Shown: positions 1 through 8,815 of the stretch, one piece after another
Position numbering within the stretch: the first letter of the stretch is position 1
Layout: every line of letters begins with the position of its first letter
Source: an uncultured Lachnospiraceae bacterium
GTDB lineage: Bacteria; Bacillota; Clostridia; Lachnospirales; Lachnospiraceae
Assembly (NCBI GenBank): GCA_947175055.1
Contig: CAMWLJ010000013.1
Coordinates: 1 to 49,274 of the forward strand
Length of the DNA: 49,274 bases
Direction: 5' to 3'
Position numbers and translations under genes: made by a program
The notes under the pieces: model-generated
Told to the model about the DNA's origin: nothing
Seen by the model: the letters and a program-made list of their open reading frames with translations, nothing else
Database searches by the model: none

Positions 1-87
1 TTGGACGATTTATATAGAAGTGTGCGCGTGCTGTCCGGATTGACGGAATCAGGAGTAATAGAAGAGTGCGTGTGCTGTCCGGATTGA
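1..87 (+). CDS. C-terminal tail of an unidentified upstream gene (partial)
   Basis: Frame 1 is open from the first base to a TGA at 85-87 and reads LDDLYRSVRVLSGLTESGV before running into a 44-bp tandem duplication. Without that duplication the same frame would end at the TGA at 120-122 with a tail of about SEAARS. The 44-bp period is not a multiple of three, so the duplication changes the last residues of whatever gene this is. The protein family cannot be recognised from so little sequence, and coding status is only an inference from the open frame at the window edge. Confidence 0.35.
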   Translation: MDDLYRSVRVLSGLTESGVIEECVCCPD

Positions 88-103
88 CGGAATCAGGAGT
101 ATC
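16..103. repeat. 44-bp tandem duplication, two copies
   Basis: Copy one is 16-59 and copy two 60-103. Both contain GTGCTGTCCGGATTGACGGA followed by ATCAGGAGTA, and differ only at a few positions. It lies at the 3' end of an open frame and just before the ribosome binding region of the next small gene. Confidence 0.85.
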
Positions 104-145
104 AGAAGCAGCAAGGTCGTGACAGGAGGCAGCAGGGGAAGGGTT

Positions 146-352
146 ATGGATAATATGAATTTTGGTTTTTCATACATAGGATTGCTTTATCTGTTGATGC
201 TGTTCGTTCCGAATATACTCTGGACCAGGCATAAGCCCGTTGATTATGATAAATACGTGACGCGGGAGAACCGGATCCTGGCAGCATTTGAACGGATCGG
301 CCATATCGGAATCCATGCCGGCCATGCGCGGGAGTGTGGGGAATCGATCTGA
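146..352 (+). pseudogene. Truncated small membrane protein gene upstream of the Bce-like locus
   Basis: The start at ATG 146 gives MDNMNFGFSYIGLLYLLMLF, a hydrophobic first helix, followed by PNILWTRHKPVDYDKY and FERIG. From memory this matches the first 50 or so residues of a roughly 200-residue multi-pass membrane protein family common in Clostridia. After FERIG the sequence becomes unrelated (GHIGIHAGHARECGESI) and stops at 352, so most of the membrane domain is missing. A deletion joining the N-terminus to the leader of the response regulator is the simplest explanation. The fragment could still be translated as a one-helix peptide. Whether it is a relic or a functional small protein is not decidable from sequence. 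Confidence 0.55.
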
Positions 353-365
353 GGAGGAGACGATT

Positions 366-1040
366 ATGGCAGCGAAGATTCTGATCATAGAAGACGAGGC
401 AGTCATCCGCCGGGAACTGAAAATATTGTTGGAAAATGCGATGTATGAGGCGGCGGTCTTGACTGAGTTTCACCATATCCTGCCGCAGATTGCGGAGCAG
501 TCGCCGGATCTGATCCTGCTGGATATCAATCTGCCGGGATGCTCCGGATTCGATCTGTGTACGCAGATCCGTGGTGAAATGGGCGTGCCGGTGATCTTTC
601 TCACGAGCCGCACGGACTCCATGGATGAACTGAACGGTATCTTAAAGGGCGGGGACGACTATATTACGAAGCCTTATCAGGCTCCGATACTGCTGGCGCG
701 GATCGGGGCCGTGTTGAAGCGCACCATGGGCGGCGGGCTGAAGGAACAGACGCAGTTTGTCCACAAGGATGTGCGGCTGGACATTGCCGGGTGTGTACTG
801 ACATGCAGGGATAAGCAGGCGGAACTTACCAAGGCGGAGATGAAGATATTATACCGGCTTTTCAGACGACCCGGGGAATATGTCTCCCGGACGGATCTGA
901 TCGAGTATTTGTGGGAGAATAAGATTTTCATAGACGATAATACATTGAGTGTGCATATGACCAGGATCCGGGAGAAATTAAAGGCGATCGGGGTGCATGA
1001 GCTGATTGTGACGAAGAGAGGGCTTGGGTACCGGATATGA
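366..1040 (+). CDS. OmpR/PhoB-type response regulator, BceR-like
   Basis: This is a 224-residue response regulator. The start at ATG 366 is chosen because GAGGAGGA (351-358) sits just upstream; the frame is open further back but without a binding site. Residues 1-115 are a receiver domain with the acidic pocket IIEDE and phosphoacceptor Asp53 (LILLDINLPG). The conserved Lys lies in TKPY. The C-terminal part is a winged-helix DNA-binding domain (LTKAEMKILYRLFRRPGEYV, then TRIREKLKAIG, KRGLGYRI). The stop overlaps the kinase start (ATGA at 1037), so the two are translationally coupled. By family and context it should control the ABC transporter at 2252-5120, as BceR does in response to peptide antibiotics; the actual inducer is unknown. 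Confidence 0.9.
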   Translation: MAAKILIIEDEAVIRRELKILLENAMYEAAVLTEFHHILPQIAEQSPDLILLDINLPGCSGFDLCTQIRGEMGVPVIFLTSRTDSMDELNGILKGGDDYITKPYQAPILLARIGAVLKRTMGGGLKEQTQFVHKDVRLDIAGCVLTCRDKQAELTKAEMKILYRLFRRPGEYVSRTDLIEYLWENKIFIDDNTLSVHMTRIREKLKAIGVHELIVTKRGLGYRI

Positions 1041-2074
1041 GAATGAGCGTGCTTGCATTTTTGAAAGACAGGTTTCTTCTTCTGGCGCTGCATCTGGTCT
1101 GCATGGGGATGGTGAGCGTATTCTTAAGCCTGACGGGATACAGCGGTGCGAATGTGGCGATCCTCCTGATCTTCTGGGGAATGATTGTGTGTGTTTGGCT
1201 GGTGGTTACTTATCTTGAAAGAAGGAAATATTTTGAGGAAACAGGGCATATTCTGGAGCAGGTGGACAAACGGTATCTGCTGGGAGAATTGCTGCCGTCA
1301 TCCGCAAAGCTGGAAGACAGACTGTACCGGGATATGATACGGCGGTCGAACAAGTCCGTGATCGAGCGGATCAGGCAGGTTGAGACGGCAGAGAAGGAGT
1401 ACAGGGAATATATAGAGAACTGGGTGCACGAGGTGAAAGCGCCGATCACGGGAATTTCGCTGTTATGTGAGAACGGGAGCAGAGCATCCGAGCTTCAGGA
1501 GACTCTGCGGGCAGTCAGCCTGGAGAATCAAAAGATAGAAAATTATGTGGATATGGCGCTTTATTACGCCAGATCGGAGAATGTCTACAAGGATTTTATT
1601 ATCCGCAGGACGAATCTGCAGGAGACGGTGGAAGACGTCCTGGAAAGGAACCGTCTGCTGCTGATCCGGAGCGGCGTGCGGGCGGAGGTGGATTGTCCGG
1701 ATCCGGTCTATACGGATGGAAAGTGGATCGCTTTTATCGTAAATCAGATGATCTTAAACAGCGTGAAGTATTGCGGTCAACAGCCGTTCTTTCGGATTTG
1801 GACGAAACGGGAGCGGGACGGAGTGCGCCTGACGGTGGAGGACAACGGTGTGGGAATCCGGAGCGGGGAGCTTTGCCGTATTTTTGAGAAAGGATTTACG
1901 GGCAGTAACGGCCGCGACCATGAGAGGGCCACCGGCATGGGACTGTATCTGTGCCGGAAGCTGTGTGATAAGCTGGGAGTCGGACTGCGGGCCGAGTCGG
2001 AATACGGCAGGGGAACGAGGATGACGCTGTTGTTTCCGATCAGCGTCTATATAGACAGGGAACAGGAGGATTGA
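1037..2074 (+). CDS. Intramembrane-sensing histidine kinase, BceS-like
   Basis: This 345-residue kinase has two N-terminal membrane helices (about residues 12-33 and 38-60) separated by only a few residues, so it has no extracellular sensor domain. That is the hallmark of BceS-type kinases, which read the state of their partner ABC transporter. The phosphoacceptor is His131 in WVHEVKAPITG. The ATPase domain shows an N box (NQMILNSVKY), a G1 box (VEDNGVGI), the F box (IFEKGFTG) and a G2 box (GMGLYLCRKL). It starts in the ATGA overlap with the response regulator. An intrinsic terminator follows directly, separating the regulators from the transporter genes. Confidence 0.9.
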   Translation: MRMSVLAFLKDRFLLLALHLVCMGMVSVFLSLTGYSGANVAILLIFWGMIVCVWLVVTYLERRKYFEETGHILEQVDKRYLLGELLPSSAKLEDRLYRDMIRRSNKSVIERIRQVETAEKEYREYIENWVHEVKAPITGISLLCENGSRASELQETLRAVSLENQKIENYVDMALYYARSENVYKDFIIRRTNLQETVEDVLERNRLLLIRSGVRAEVDCPDPVYTDGKWIAFIVNQMILNSVKYCGQQPFFRIWTKRERDGVRLTVEDNGVGIRSGELCRIFEKGFTGSNGRDHERATGMGLYLCRKLCDKLGVGLRAESEYGRGTRMTLLFPISVYIDREQED

Positions 2075-2113
2075 GGTTATCTTTCAAAAAAGTAAGATAA
2101 CTTCAATCTTTTT
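2071..2113 (+). terminator. Intrinsic terminator between kinase and transporter genes
   Basis: A 13-bp stem (2071-2083 paired with 2094-2106, with one G-T wobble) is followed by TCTTTTT (2107-2113). It starts at the kinase stop codon. It should end or attenuate the regulator transcript, leaving the ABC genes to a separate promoter in 2115-2250 or to readthrough. Confidence 0.85.
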
Positions 2114-2251
2114 CTATAGGAAGGAAACGGAAGGATGCTAAACTGTTGTTAAGCCGGACGCAGCAGGGAGGGGTGCCTGTAAAACGGCGTGATTTTAGTT
2201 GGCGCGGGCGGTTTGTGCCTGGGCCAAACGGCTGAAAGGAGTGAACAGAAA

Positions 2252-3022
2252 ATGAACGACTATATCCGCATATGTGAAGTGGAGAAATACTATGGCAACG
2301 CGGCTAACGTGACGAAGGCCGTGGATTGTGTCAGTTTTGCGGTGGAGAAGGGGGAATTTGTGGGCGTTATGGGACCATCCGGATCAGGGAAGACGACGCT
2401 CTTAAATCTGCTGGCGACGATCGACCGGGTAACGGCGGGGCATATTTATTATGAGGACACGGATATCACCGAGTTGTCCGAGGATGCCTTATCGGAGTTT
2501 CGTAAGGATAATCTGGGATTTGTGTTTCAGGATTACAATCTTCTGGATACGTTGACAATCGAGGAAAATATCGTGCTGGCGCTGACGCTGCAGGAAAAAC
2601 CGAAGAAGGAGATCCTGACGGCCTGCGCGCAGATCTTAAAGCTTCTGCAGATCGAGGATATCCGGGATCAGTTCCCTTATCAGGTATCGGGCGGACAGAA
2701 GCAGCGGTGCGCCTGCGGCCGGGCCATGGTGAACCAGCCTAAGCTGCTGCTGGCGGATGAGCCTACGGGAGCGCTGGATTCCCGGTCGGCGCAGATACTT
2801 CTGGAGACGTTTACGGATTTGAACCGGGAGATGCAGGCCACCATCCTGATGGTGACGCATGACGCCTTTTCGGCCAGCTACTGCGGCCGGATCCTGTTTT
2901 TGCAGGACGGAAAGATCTTTCATGAGTTGGTGCGGGGTACAAAGAGCAGGAAGGTTTTTCTGCAGGAGATCCTGGATGTATTGTCGCTGACGGGAGGTGT
3001 ATTGTCCGATGAGAGAGGATAG
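2252..3022 (+). CDS. ABC transporter ATP-binding protein, BceA-like
   Basis: This is a 256-residue ATPase. The start at ATG 2252 follows GAAAGGAG (2234-2241); the open frame begins earlier at 2189 without a binding site. Walker A is GPSGSGKTTLL (about residues 42-52), the Q loop lies in FVFQDYNLLD, the signature is VSGGQKQRCACGRA, Walker B is LLLADEPTGALDS and the switch His is in VTHD. The NLLDTLTIEENI region and TGALD are typical of the MacB/BceA branch of export or target-protection ATPases. It overlaps the permease by 14 bp. With the permease it would form the peptide-antibiotic resistance and sensing complex read by the kinase. Confidence 0.9.
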   Translation: MNDYIRICEVEKYYGNAANVTKAVDCVSFAVEKGEFVGVMGPSGSGKTTLLNLLATIDRVTAGHIYYEDTDITELSEDALSEFRKDNLGFVFQDYNLLDTLTIEENIVLALTLQEKPKKEILTACAQILKLLQIEDIRDQFPYQVSGGQKQRCACGRAMVNQPKLLLADEPTGALDSRSAQILLETFTDLNREMQATILMVTHDAFSASYCGRILFLQDGKIFHELVRGTKSRKVFLQEILDVLSLTGGVLSDERG

Positions 3023-5120
3023 GAAATATGGGTTTTTCTACGATAAACTCAGCGTGCGCAATATGAAGCGTTCCGCACGGGATTATCTGGTCTATATGCT
3101 CACCATGATCCTGGTGACGGCCCTGATGTATGCTTTTAGCAGCCTTCTTTTCCAGAATGAGCTGAAACGACAGTTTACTATGAATCTCAATGAACTTATG
3201 GGGGTGATGGTGGGGGCTTCAACCTTTTTTATCATCCTGATCGTGGCCTGGCTGATCAATTACATGGTGCGGTTTATGTTGGAGAAGCGCAGTACGGAGT
3301 TTGGTATTTATTTACTGCTGGGCATGAAAAAAAGAGCCATTGTCAGACTGTATATGCGGGAAAATATTCTGCTTGGCGGTGTGGCCTATGTAATTGGAGC
3401 AGCGGCAGGCATTTTACTGCAGCAGGTTTTGATGTCGGTGATGTGCTCCATGGTGCGGATGGAGTATCATCTGCGGATCATGCCGGACGGCGGGACATTG
3501 CTTATGACGCTGTGTTGTTACGGCGGCTGTTATCTGCTGGCGCTTTTTCGCTGCAGGCGGAAGTTTAAGAAGATGAATATTCAGGCGCTTATGAGCGCCA
3601 GACGACGCAATGAGGAGATCAAAGAGAAGTTCGAACGAGCCAAACAGATTCTGTTTCCTCTTTCGGTTATTTTTATCCTGTTGTTCTGGAAGTTGTTCGG
3701 ACGACTGGCTGACACAATGCAGACGACGGTGTTTGTGGTGGGGTTGGTGATCACGATTTATCTTTTCTATCTGGGTCTGTCGGCCTGGGTCATCTGTTAT
3801 GTGCGCCGGGGCGGGGCGGCGGTCTATCGAGGGCAGAATTTGTTTCTGCTGCGGCAGTTTGCTTCTAAGGTGCGGACGATGCAGTTTACCATGGGGACAT
3901 TGACGTCGCTGTTTACGCTTGCCCTGCTGGGAGCATCTTTTGCGTTGATGTTCAGTGATTACGAGAATACGATGCTGGACGGGAAATTTCCCTTTGATGT
4001 GCAGATCTACAGCAAAGAGACTGCATATGATTTTGCAGAAGAAAAAAGGGTGATCGAGGAGGAGGCCGCAGTATCGTCCTATTATACCTATCATATCTAT
4101 ACGGATGGCCGGAACGCGGTCAATACCTGGATGCTGACCCATTTGCAGGCATGGGGCGCCATGTACAGGAATGCGGACGGTACGCCGGATGAGGCAGCCA
4201 TCGAGAGAACGCTGCGGGATGAGTACGGAGACGGTAACTATTATACGTACGATACGTATATGGGACTTACGGATTATAACCATCTGCGGAAGATGCTGGG
4301 CTACGAGAGGGTAGAGCTTGGGCAGCAGGAGTATCTGGTACAGATTAAGCCCCGGCTGGAGCAGGAAGTGCAGAAGATCGGGGAAGAGCTGATAATCGGG
4401 AATGCGGCAGGCGACGGTGCCCTGACCTGCGCGGGCATTTGGGCGGAGCCTTTTTCCCAGGACGGACACAACGGAGCGGATTATATGGTGGTGGTTCCGG
4501 ATGAGGTGCTGATGCGGATGCAGCCCTATTATACGGAGCTGGTGGCGGATCTTGACGGAGAAGCGCCGCTCGGACTGCAGCATAAGCTGAAGGAGTTGCT
4601 GCCGGAGGAAGATCTGGATGTGGAAGGGCATGTAGCGGGCGATCTGTGCTGCGGTTCCGACACCATCATCAGTGTGGTGGAACTCTGCCTGGTACGGGAT
4701 AATCTGCTGCCGGAACTGAAATATATGCTGGCTTCCATTATACTTCCGCTGTTCTATATCGGTCTGGTGTTTGTCTGCGTGGCGGTGACGGTGCTGTCCG
4801 TGCAGCAGGTGAGCGACGCGGCCAGATACAGGTACCGTTATGATGTGTTGTCGAAACTGGGGCTGAGCCGTACGCGGATAGAACGGTTGATTTTCAAGCA
4901 GCTGGCGGCCTTTTATCTGTGTCCGGCGCTGCTGGCAGTGGTGATCAGCGGACGGATGATCCTCTTTGCCAGCGACCGGTTTATCATGATGACAGGGGTG
5001 CCCACCGTTGTGGGAGGATTCTTTGGGAAAAGTGCGGCGTTGTTTTTCGGAATCTATCTGGTGTATTTTGCAGTGACGTATGTGGAGTTTAAGCGGAATG
5101 CCACACAGTCTGCAAATTAA
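3009..5120 (+). CDS. ABC transporter permease, BceB-like (FtsX family)
   Basis: This is a 703-residue permease from ATG 3009, overlapping the ATPase gene by 14 bp. The N-terminus runs YDKLSVRNMKRSARDYLVYM, followed by a helix and an FtsX-type block with several helices up to about residue 310. A large soluble region of about 250 residues (roughly 320-570, rich in Tyr and Asp/Glu) follows. Three further helices end the chain, the first of them around LASIILPLFYIGLVFVCVAV. Ten helices with one large extracellular domain between helices seven and eight is the established BceB architecture, and that domain recognises the peptide antibiotic. The ligand cannot be predicted. No terminator was seen before the promoter at 5191. 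Confidence 0.88.
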   Translation: MREDRKYGFFYDKLSVRNMKRSARDYLVYMLTMILVTALMYAFSSLLFQNELKRQFTMNLNELMGVMVGASTFFIILIVAWLINYMVRFMLEKRSTEFGIYLLLGMKKRAIVRLYMRENILLGGVAYVIGAAAGILLQQVLMSVMCSMVRMEYHLRIMPDGGTLLMTLCCYGGCYLLALFRCRRKFKKMNIQALMSARRRNEEIKEKFERAKQILFPLSVIFILLFWKLFGRLADTMQTTVFVVGLVITIYLFYLGLSAWVICYVRRGGAAVYRGQNLFLLRQFASKVRTMQFTMGTLTSLFTLALLGASFALMFSDYENTMLDGKFPFDVQIYSKETAYDFAEEKRVIEEEAAVSSYYTYHIYTDGRNAVNTWMLTHLQAWGAMYRNADGTPDEAAIERTLRDEYGDGNYYTYDTYMGLTDYNHLRKMLGYERVELGQQEYLVQIKPRLEQEVQKIGEELIIGNAAGDGALTCAGIWAEPFSQDGHNGADYMVVVPDEVLMRMQPYYTELVADLDGEAPLGLQHKLKELLPEEDLDVEGHVAGDLCCGSDTIISVVELCLVRDNLLPELKYMLASIILPLFYIGLVFVCVAVTVLSVQQVSDAARYRYRYDVLSKLGLSRTRIERLIFKQLAAFYLCPALLAVVISGRMILFASDRFIMMTGVPTVVGGFFGKSAALFFGIYLVYFAVTYVEFKRNATQSAN

Positions 5121-5190
5121 TTCATGGCTTAACTAACTGACATTGATGGCTGAACTGACACAAAAGAATAGAAAGGCGACACTGTATTGG

Positions 5191-5219
5191 TTGAGTATTT
5201 ATGTTTTTTAAAGTATAAT
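5191..5219 (+). promoter_or_regulatory. Sigma-A promoter for the sugar transferase gene
   Basis: TTGAGT (5191-5196) and TATAAT (5214-5219) are separated by 17 bp, giving a start near 5226 and a leader of about 35 nt before ATG 5261. Confidence 0.75.
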
Positions 5220-5260
5220 TAAAACTTAATGAGGAAGATGAGAGGAGTTTAAACGCAACA

Positions 5261-6682
5261 ATGTATCATAGAAAATCAAGATTACAGAGCTTGATGATAT
5301 TGGCATTGGACTGTATCTGTATCATGGTCAGTCTGATGCTTGCCAACTATATCAGGAACGGCAGGGTCTTTCGCAGTGACAATGAGCGCATGGACTTTGG
5401 CATGCTGCTTGTAGCCTGCCTGACGGTATTCCTGGCTATGAACCTGCTGCGCAATACCAACCGCAACATGTTCCTGAGAGGTCCGCTGCATGAGATGATC
5501 CATATTATCAGGAATAATATTCTGATGTTTGCAGGCACGGCGGTGTTTTTGTATTTTCTGAATATTTTGGATGCATATTCGCGGCTTGCATTCTTCTATT
5601 TTCTGCTGCTTGATTGTGGATCGATGCTGGCGGTACATCAGATCTGGAAGAAGATACTGCCCTTTCTCTACAAACGGTTCGGGGAGGTACGGAAGCTACT
5701 GGCGGTGGCGGACGGAGAGTACGCGGAAGCTTTGGCGCATGATCTGACGAATATGAAGGACTTCAGCTATGAGATCACGGGCATTGTACTGTTGGAGCGG
5801 AAGGAAGCAGCGGCAGGAGATTTTGGAGGAATCCCGATCGTTGCGAATAAGGGAGATCTGGTGGATTACTGCAAGGGAGCCTCTTTGGATGAAGTGATCA
5901 TCGCGGTGGCCGGCAGTCGCAAGAAGGAGATTCTGGCTCAGATGGAGATCCTGGCCCAGATGGGGATCACACTTCACTATCAGATCCCGGTACCGGAGCT
6001 GCGCGGAGCCAGACAGAAAGAACTTTCCCAGTTTGGCCGTTTCTATACGGTGACTTATGCCAACAGGGTGGCGCCGGTAGGACAGCTTCTGCTGAAAAGA
6101 CTGCTCGATATATGCGGGGCACTTGTGGGCTGCGTATTTCTTGTACTGCTTACGGTCATCATGGGGCCGCTCATCAAGTTGGAATCACCGGGGCCGGTCT
6201 TTTTTTCACAGAAAAGGGTGGGGCGGAACGGCCGGATCTTTAAGATGTATAAATTCCGTTCCATGTATGCGGACGCAGAAGAACGTAAGCAGGAACTGAT
6301 GAAGCAGAATGAGATGAACGGCCTGATGTTTAAGATCGAGAATGACCCGAGGATCACAAGGATCGGCCGTTTCATGCGCAGGACAAGTCTGGATGAGTTC
6401 CCACAGTTCATCAATATATTGAAGAGCGATATGTCTCTTGTAGGAACAAGACCGCCCACACTGGATGAATTTGCGCAGTATAGTCCTTACCATAAGAAAA
6501 GGCTTAGTTTCCGTCCGGGACTTACGGGCATGTGGCAGGTAGGCGGGAGAAGTGAGATAACGGATTTCGAGGAGATCGTGCGGCTGGATGTGGAGTATAT
6601 TGACAACTGGTCTTTTATGCTGGATGTGAAGATACTGCTGAAGACCGTGCTGGAGGTATTTAAGGGAAGCGGTGCGAAGTAG
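5261..6682 (+). CDS. Polyprenyl-phosphate sugar phosphotransferase (exopolysaccharide initiation)
   Basis: This is a 473-residue integral membrane enzyme of the WcaJ/CpsE family, which moves a sugar-1-phosphate from a nucleotide sugar to undecaprenyl phosphate as the first step in surface glycan synthesis. Four N-terminal helices (about residues 8-125) precede a Rossmann-like cytosolic domain (about 140-270). The C-terminal catalytic domain begins at KRLLDICGALVGC and contains the hallmark segments QKRVGRNGRIFKMYKFRSM, DPRITRIGRFMRRTSLDEFP and SLVGTRPPT, then RPGLTGMWQV. The start at 5261 has AGAGGAG upstream. No glycosyltransferase, flippase or polymerase follows, so it is an orphan initiator or belongs to a locus elsewhere. 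The sugar transferred is unknown; glucose or galactose are the usual substrates. Confidence 0.9.
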   Translation: MYHRKSRLQSLMILALDCICIMVSLMLANYIRNGRVFRSDNERMDFGMLLVACLTVFLAMNLLRNTNRNMFLRGPLHEMIHIIRNNILMFAGTAVFLYFLNILDAYSRLAFFYFLLLDCGSMLAVHQIWKKILPFLYKRFGEVRKLLAVADGEYAEALAHDLTNMKDFSYEITGIVLLERKEAAAGDFGGIPIVANKGDLVDYCKGASLDEVIIAVAGSRKKEILAQMEILAQMGITLHYQIPVPELRGARQKELSQFGRFYTVTYANRVAPVGQLLLKRLLDICGALVGCVFLVLLTVIMGPLIKLESPGPVFFSQKRVGRNGRIFKMYKFRSMYADAEERKQELMKQNEMNGLMFKIENDPRITRIGRFMRRTSLDEFPQFINILKSDMSLVGTRPPTLDEFAQYSPYHKKRLSFRPGLTGMWQVGGRSEITDFEEIVRLDVEYIDNWSFMLDVKILLKTVLEVFKGSGAK

Positions 6683-6735
6683 GGCACTGCGGATGATATT
6701 TTTGGAGAATTTATAGGAGCAGTATGGCTGAGAAT

Positions 6736-6764
6736 AACTGCCGAATGGGGATTTGGCGGCAGTT
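6736..6764 (+). other. Hairpin upstream of the beta-helix gene
   Basis: AACTGCCG (6736-6743) and CGGCAGTT (6757-6764) form an 8-bp stem. Only a short T-rich stretch follows (CTTCGG), so it is at best a weak terminator or a leader structure between the sugar transferase and the beta-helix gene. Confidence 0.4.
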
Positions 6765-6811
6765 CTTCGGCCTTGATTTATAATCAAACCAAATATAAGG
6801 AGGGTAACACA

Positions 6812-8815
6812 ATGATCATCTATGTCAATGCCGCTGCGGCGAAAGAGGGCAACGGCAGCAAGGAAACACCTTTCCGGCACATCAATGATGCGGCGAAGGT
6901 GGCGAGACCGGGCGACGAAGTACTGGTGGCGCCGGGTATTTATAGGGAGTACGTGGATCCAGTGAATGCGGGTACGGAGGATGCGCGGATCGTGTACAGG
7001 AGCGAGGTGCCGCTTGGGGCGATGATCACCGGCGCGGAAGAGATGAAAGACTGGAAGCACTATGAGGGGAATGTGTGGGTGTGCCGTGTGGACAATGGCG
7101 TATTCGGCAGCTACAATCCATACACGACTTTTGTCGGCGGCGACTGGTATTTTGCGCCGGTTGTAAGACATACCGGTGCGGTCTATCTGAACGACAGGCA
7201 GCTGTACGAGACAGAGACGTTAGAGGAGTGTATCAAGGGCGAGATCTATCCGCCTTCCTGGGAGCAGGAGTGGTCCGTCTATAAGTGGTATACCGAGCAG
7301 GACGGCAACGAGACGGTGATCTATGCGAACTTCCAGGGTAAGAACCCTAATGAGGAAAAGGTGGACATTAATGTGCGCCGCAACTGCTTCATGCCTTCTA
7401 AGACGGGTGTGGGCTACATTACATTCAGCGGTTTCAATGTGAATAAAGCTGCGACCACATGGGCGCCGCCGGCAGCCTATCAGGACGGTATGGTGGGCCC
7501 GCATTGGTCTAAAGGCTGGATTATCGAGGACTGTGAGATCAGCAACAGCAAATGCTGCGGTATCTCGTTGGGTAAGTACTATGACGAAGAAAACGACCAC
7601 TATTTTACCCGCAAGCATGTGAAGAGTCCTACGCAGATGGAACGTGACGCGGTATGCCGCGGACAGTATCACGGTTGGCTGAAGGAGAAGGTAGGCAGTC
7701 ATATCGTAAGACGCTGTCATATTCATCACTGTGAGCAGACCGGCATCGTGGGCCGTATGGGCTGCGTATTCAGTCTGATCGAGGACAACCATATCCATAA
7801 TATCAACAATATGCAGCAGCTGGGCGGTGCGGAGATCTCCGGTATCAAGTTACATGCGGCGATCGACGTTGTGATGCGCCGCAACCATATCCACCACTCT
7901 ACGATGGGTATCTGGTGTGACTGGCAGGCGCAGGGGACCCGTATTTCCCAGAACCTTCTGCATGACAATTACGCGCCGGAAGGCGTTCCCATGGCACAAG
8001 GCGCGATGATGAGCCAGGATGTGTTCGTGGAGGTAAGCCATGGTCCGACGCTGATCGACAATAACATTATGCTGTCCAAGGCTGCTGTCCGCATCGCAAC
8101 GGAAGGTGTGGCCTGCGTACATAACCTGATCCTGGGCGCGTTTACCGCAGTAGGCGGCGGCACGGACAATATCGTGAACGGTGTGAACCAGCCGCGTTAT
8201 ACTCCATATCATATCAGGCACCGCACTGAGGTGGCCGGCTTTATGACGATCCTGCACGGTGATAACCGCATCTATAACAACATCTTCATCCAGAACTGGC
8301 CTGTAAAGGAAGTGCAGGAGAAGGAAGACATGGGATTTAGGATGGCGGACAATCAGGTAGTGGGCACGGATGTATTTGATGACTATCCTGCATATGAAGA
8401 GTGGATCGAGCACTTTGATATGGATAAGCAGGCTGATATGATGAAGCTGGCGTCCTATCATTTCTCTCACTTGCCGGTGTGGGTGAACGGTAATGCGTAT
8501 TTTAACGGCGCCAAGGCGTGGAAGAAAGAGCAGTCAAATCTGATCGACACGGAGCATACGGCGACGGTGGAACTGGTGGAAAAGGATAACGGATATTTCC
8601 TGAACACGAATGTGTATGAGCTGCTGGGCGATTTCCGCGACGGTATCGTTAACAGCGATATTCTGGGATATGCCTTCGAGCCGGAGCAGAGATTCGAGAA
8701 TCCGGATGGAACGGCGATCACGTTCAATGAGGATTATCTTGGCTCCCACCGCGGACTGGATGCGGTTCCCGGACCATTTGCGTCAGGCGAAGAGGCAGCG
8801 AAACAGCTTTGGTGA
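6812..8815 (+). CDS. Right-handed parallel beta-helix protein, putative carbohydrate-active enzyme
   Basis: This is a 667-residue protein without a signal peptide or membrane segment, so it should be cytosolic. The start at ATG 6812 is fixed by AAGGAGGG (6797-6804). The N-terminus (YVNAAAAKEGNGS, then PFRHINDAAKVARPGDEVLV, APGIYREYV) is the DUF1565/pectate-lyase-like opening seen in many beta-helix enzymes. Later come repeated rungs such as CEISNSKCCGISLG, CHIHHCEQTGIVG, NHIHNINNMQQLG and NHIHHSTMGIWC. This layout fits beta-helix glycoside hydrolases or lyases (GH141-like is one possibility), but no catalytic residue can be assigned. Its stop overlaps the MATE start by one base (TGATG). Its position before the rhamnose genes hints at plant-derived sugars. 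Confidence 0.7.
   Translation: MIIYVNAAAAKEGNGSKETPFRHINDAAKVARPGDEVLVAPGIYREYVDPVNAGTEDARIVYRSEVPLGAMITGAEEMKDWKHYEGNVWVCRVDNGVFGSYNPYTTFVGGDWYFAPVVRHTGAVYLNDRQLYETETLEECIKGEIYPPSWEQEWSVYKWYTEQDGNETVIYANFQGKNPNEEKVDINVRRNCFMPSKTGVGYITFSGFNVNKAATTWAPPAAYQDGMVGPHWSKGWIIEDCEISNSKCCGISLGKYYDEENDHYFTRKHVKSPTQMERDAVCRGQYHGWLKEKVGSHIVRRCHIHHCEQTGIVGRMGCVFSLIEDNHIHNINNMQQLGGAEISGIKLHAAIDVVMRRNHIHHSTMGIWCDWQAQGTRISQNLLHDNYAPEGVPMAQGAMMSQDVFVEVSHGPTLIDNNIMLSKAAVRIATEGVACVHNLILGAFTAVGGGTDNIVNGVNQPRYTPYHIRHRTEVAGFMTILHGDNRIYNNIFIQNWPVKEVQEKEDMGFRMADNQVVGTDVFDDYPAYEEWIEHFDMDKQADMMKLASYHFSHLPVWVNGNAYFNGAKAWKKEQSNLIDTEHTATVELVEKDNGYFLNTNVYELLGDFRDGIVNSDILGYAFEPEQRFENPDGTAITFNEDYLGSHRGLDAVPGPFASGEEAAKQLW

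Noticed and set aside
3414-4631. A 405-codon minus-strand frame inside the BceB-like permease gene
   Set aside because: Antisense shadow: composition is dominated by His, Gln, Leu and Arg, and the plus-strand frame encodes a coherent permease.
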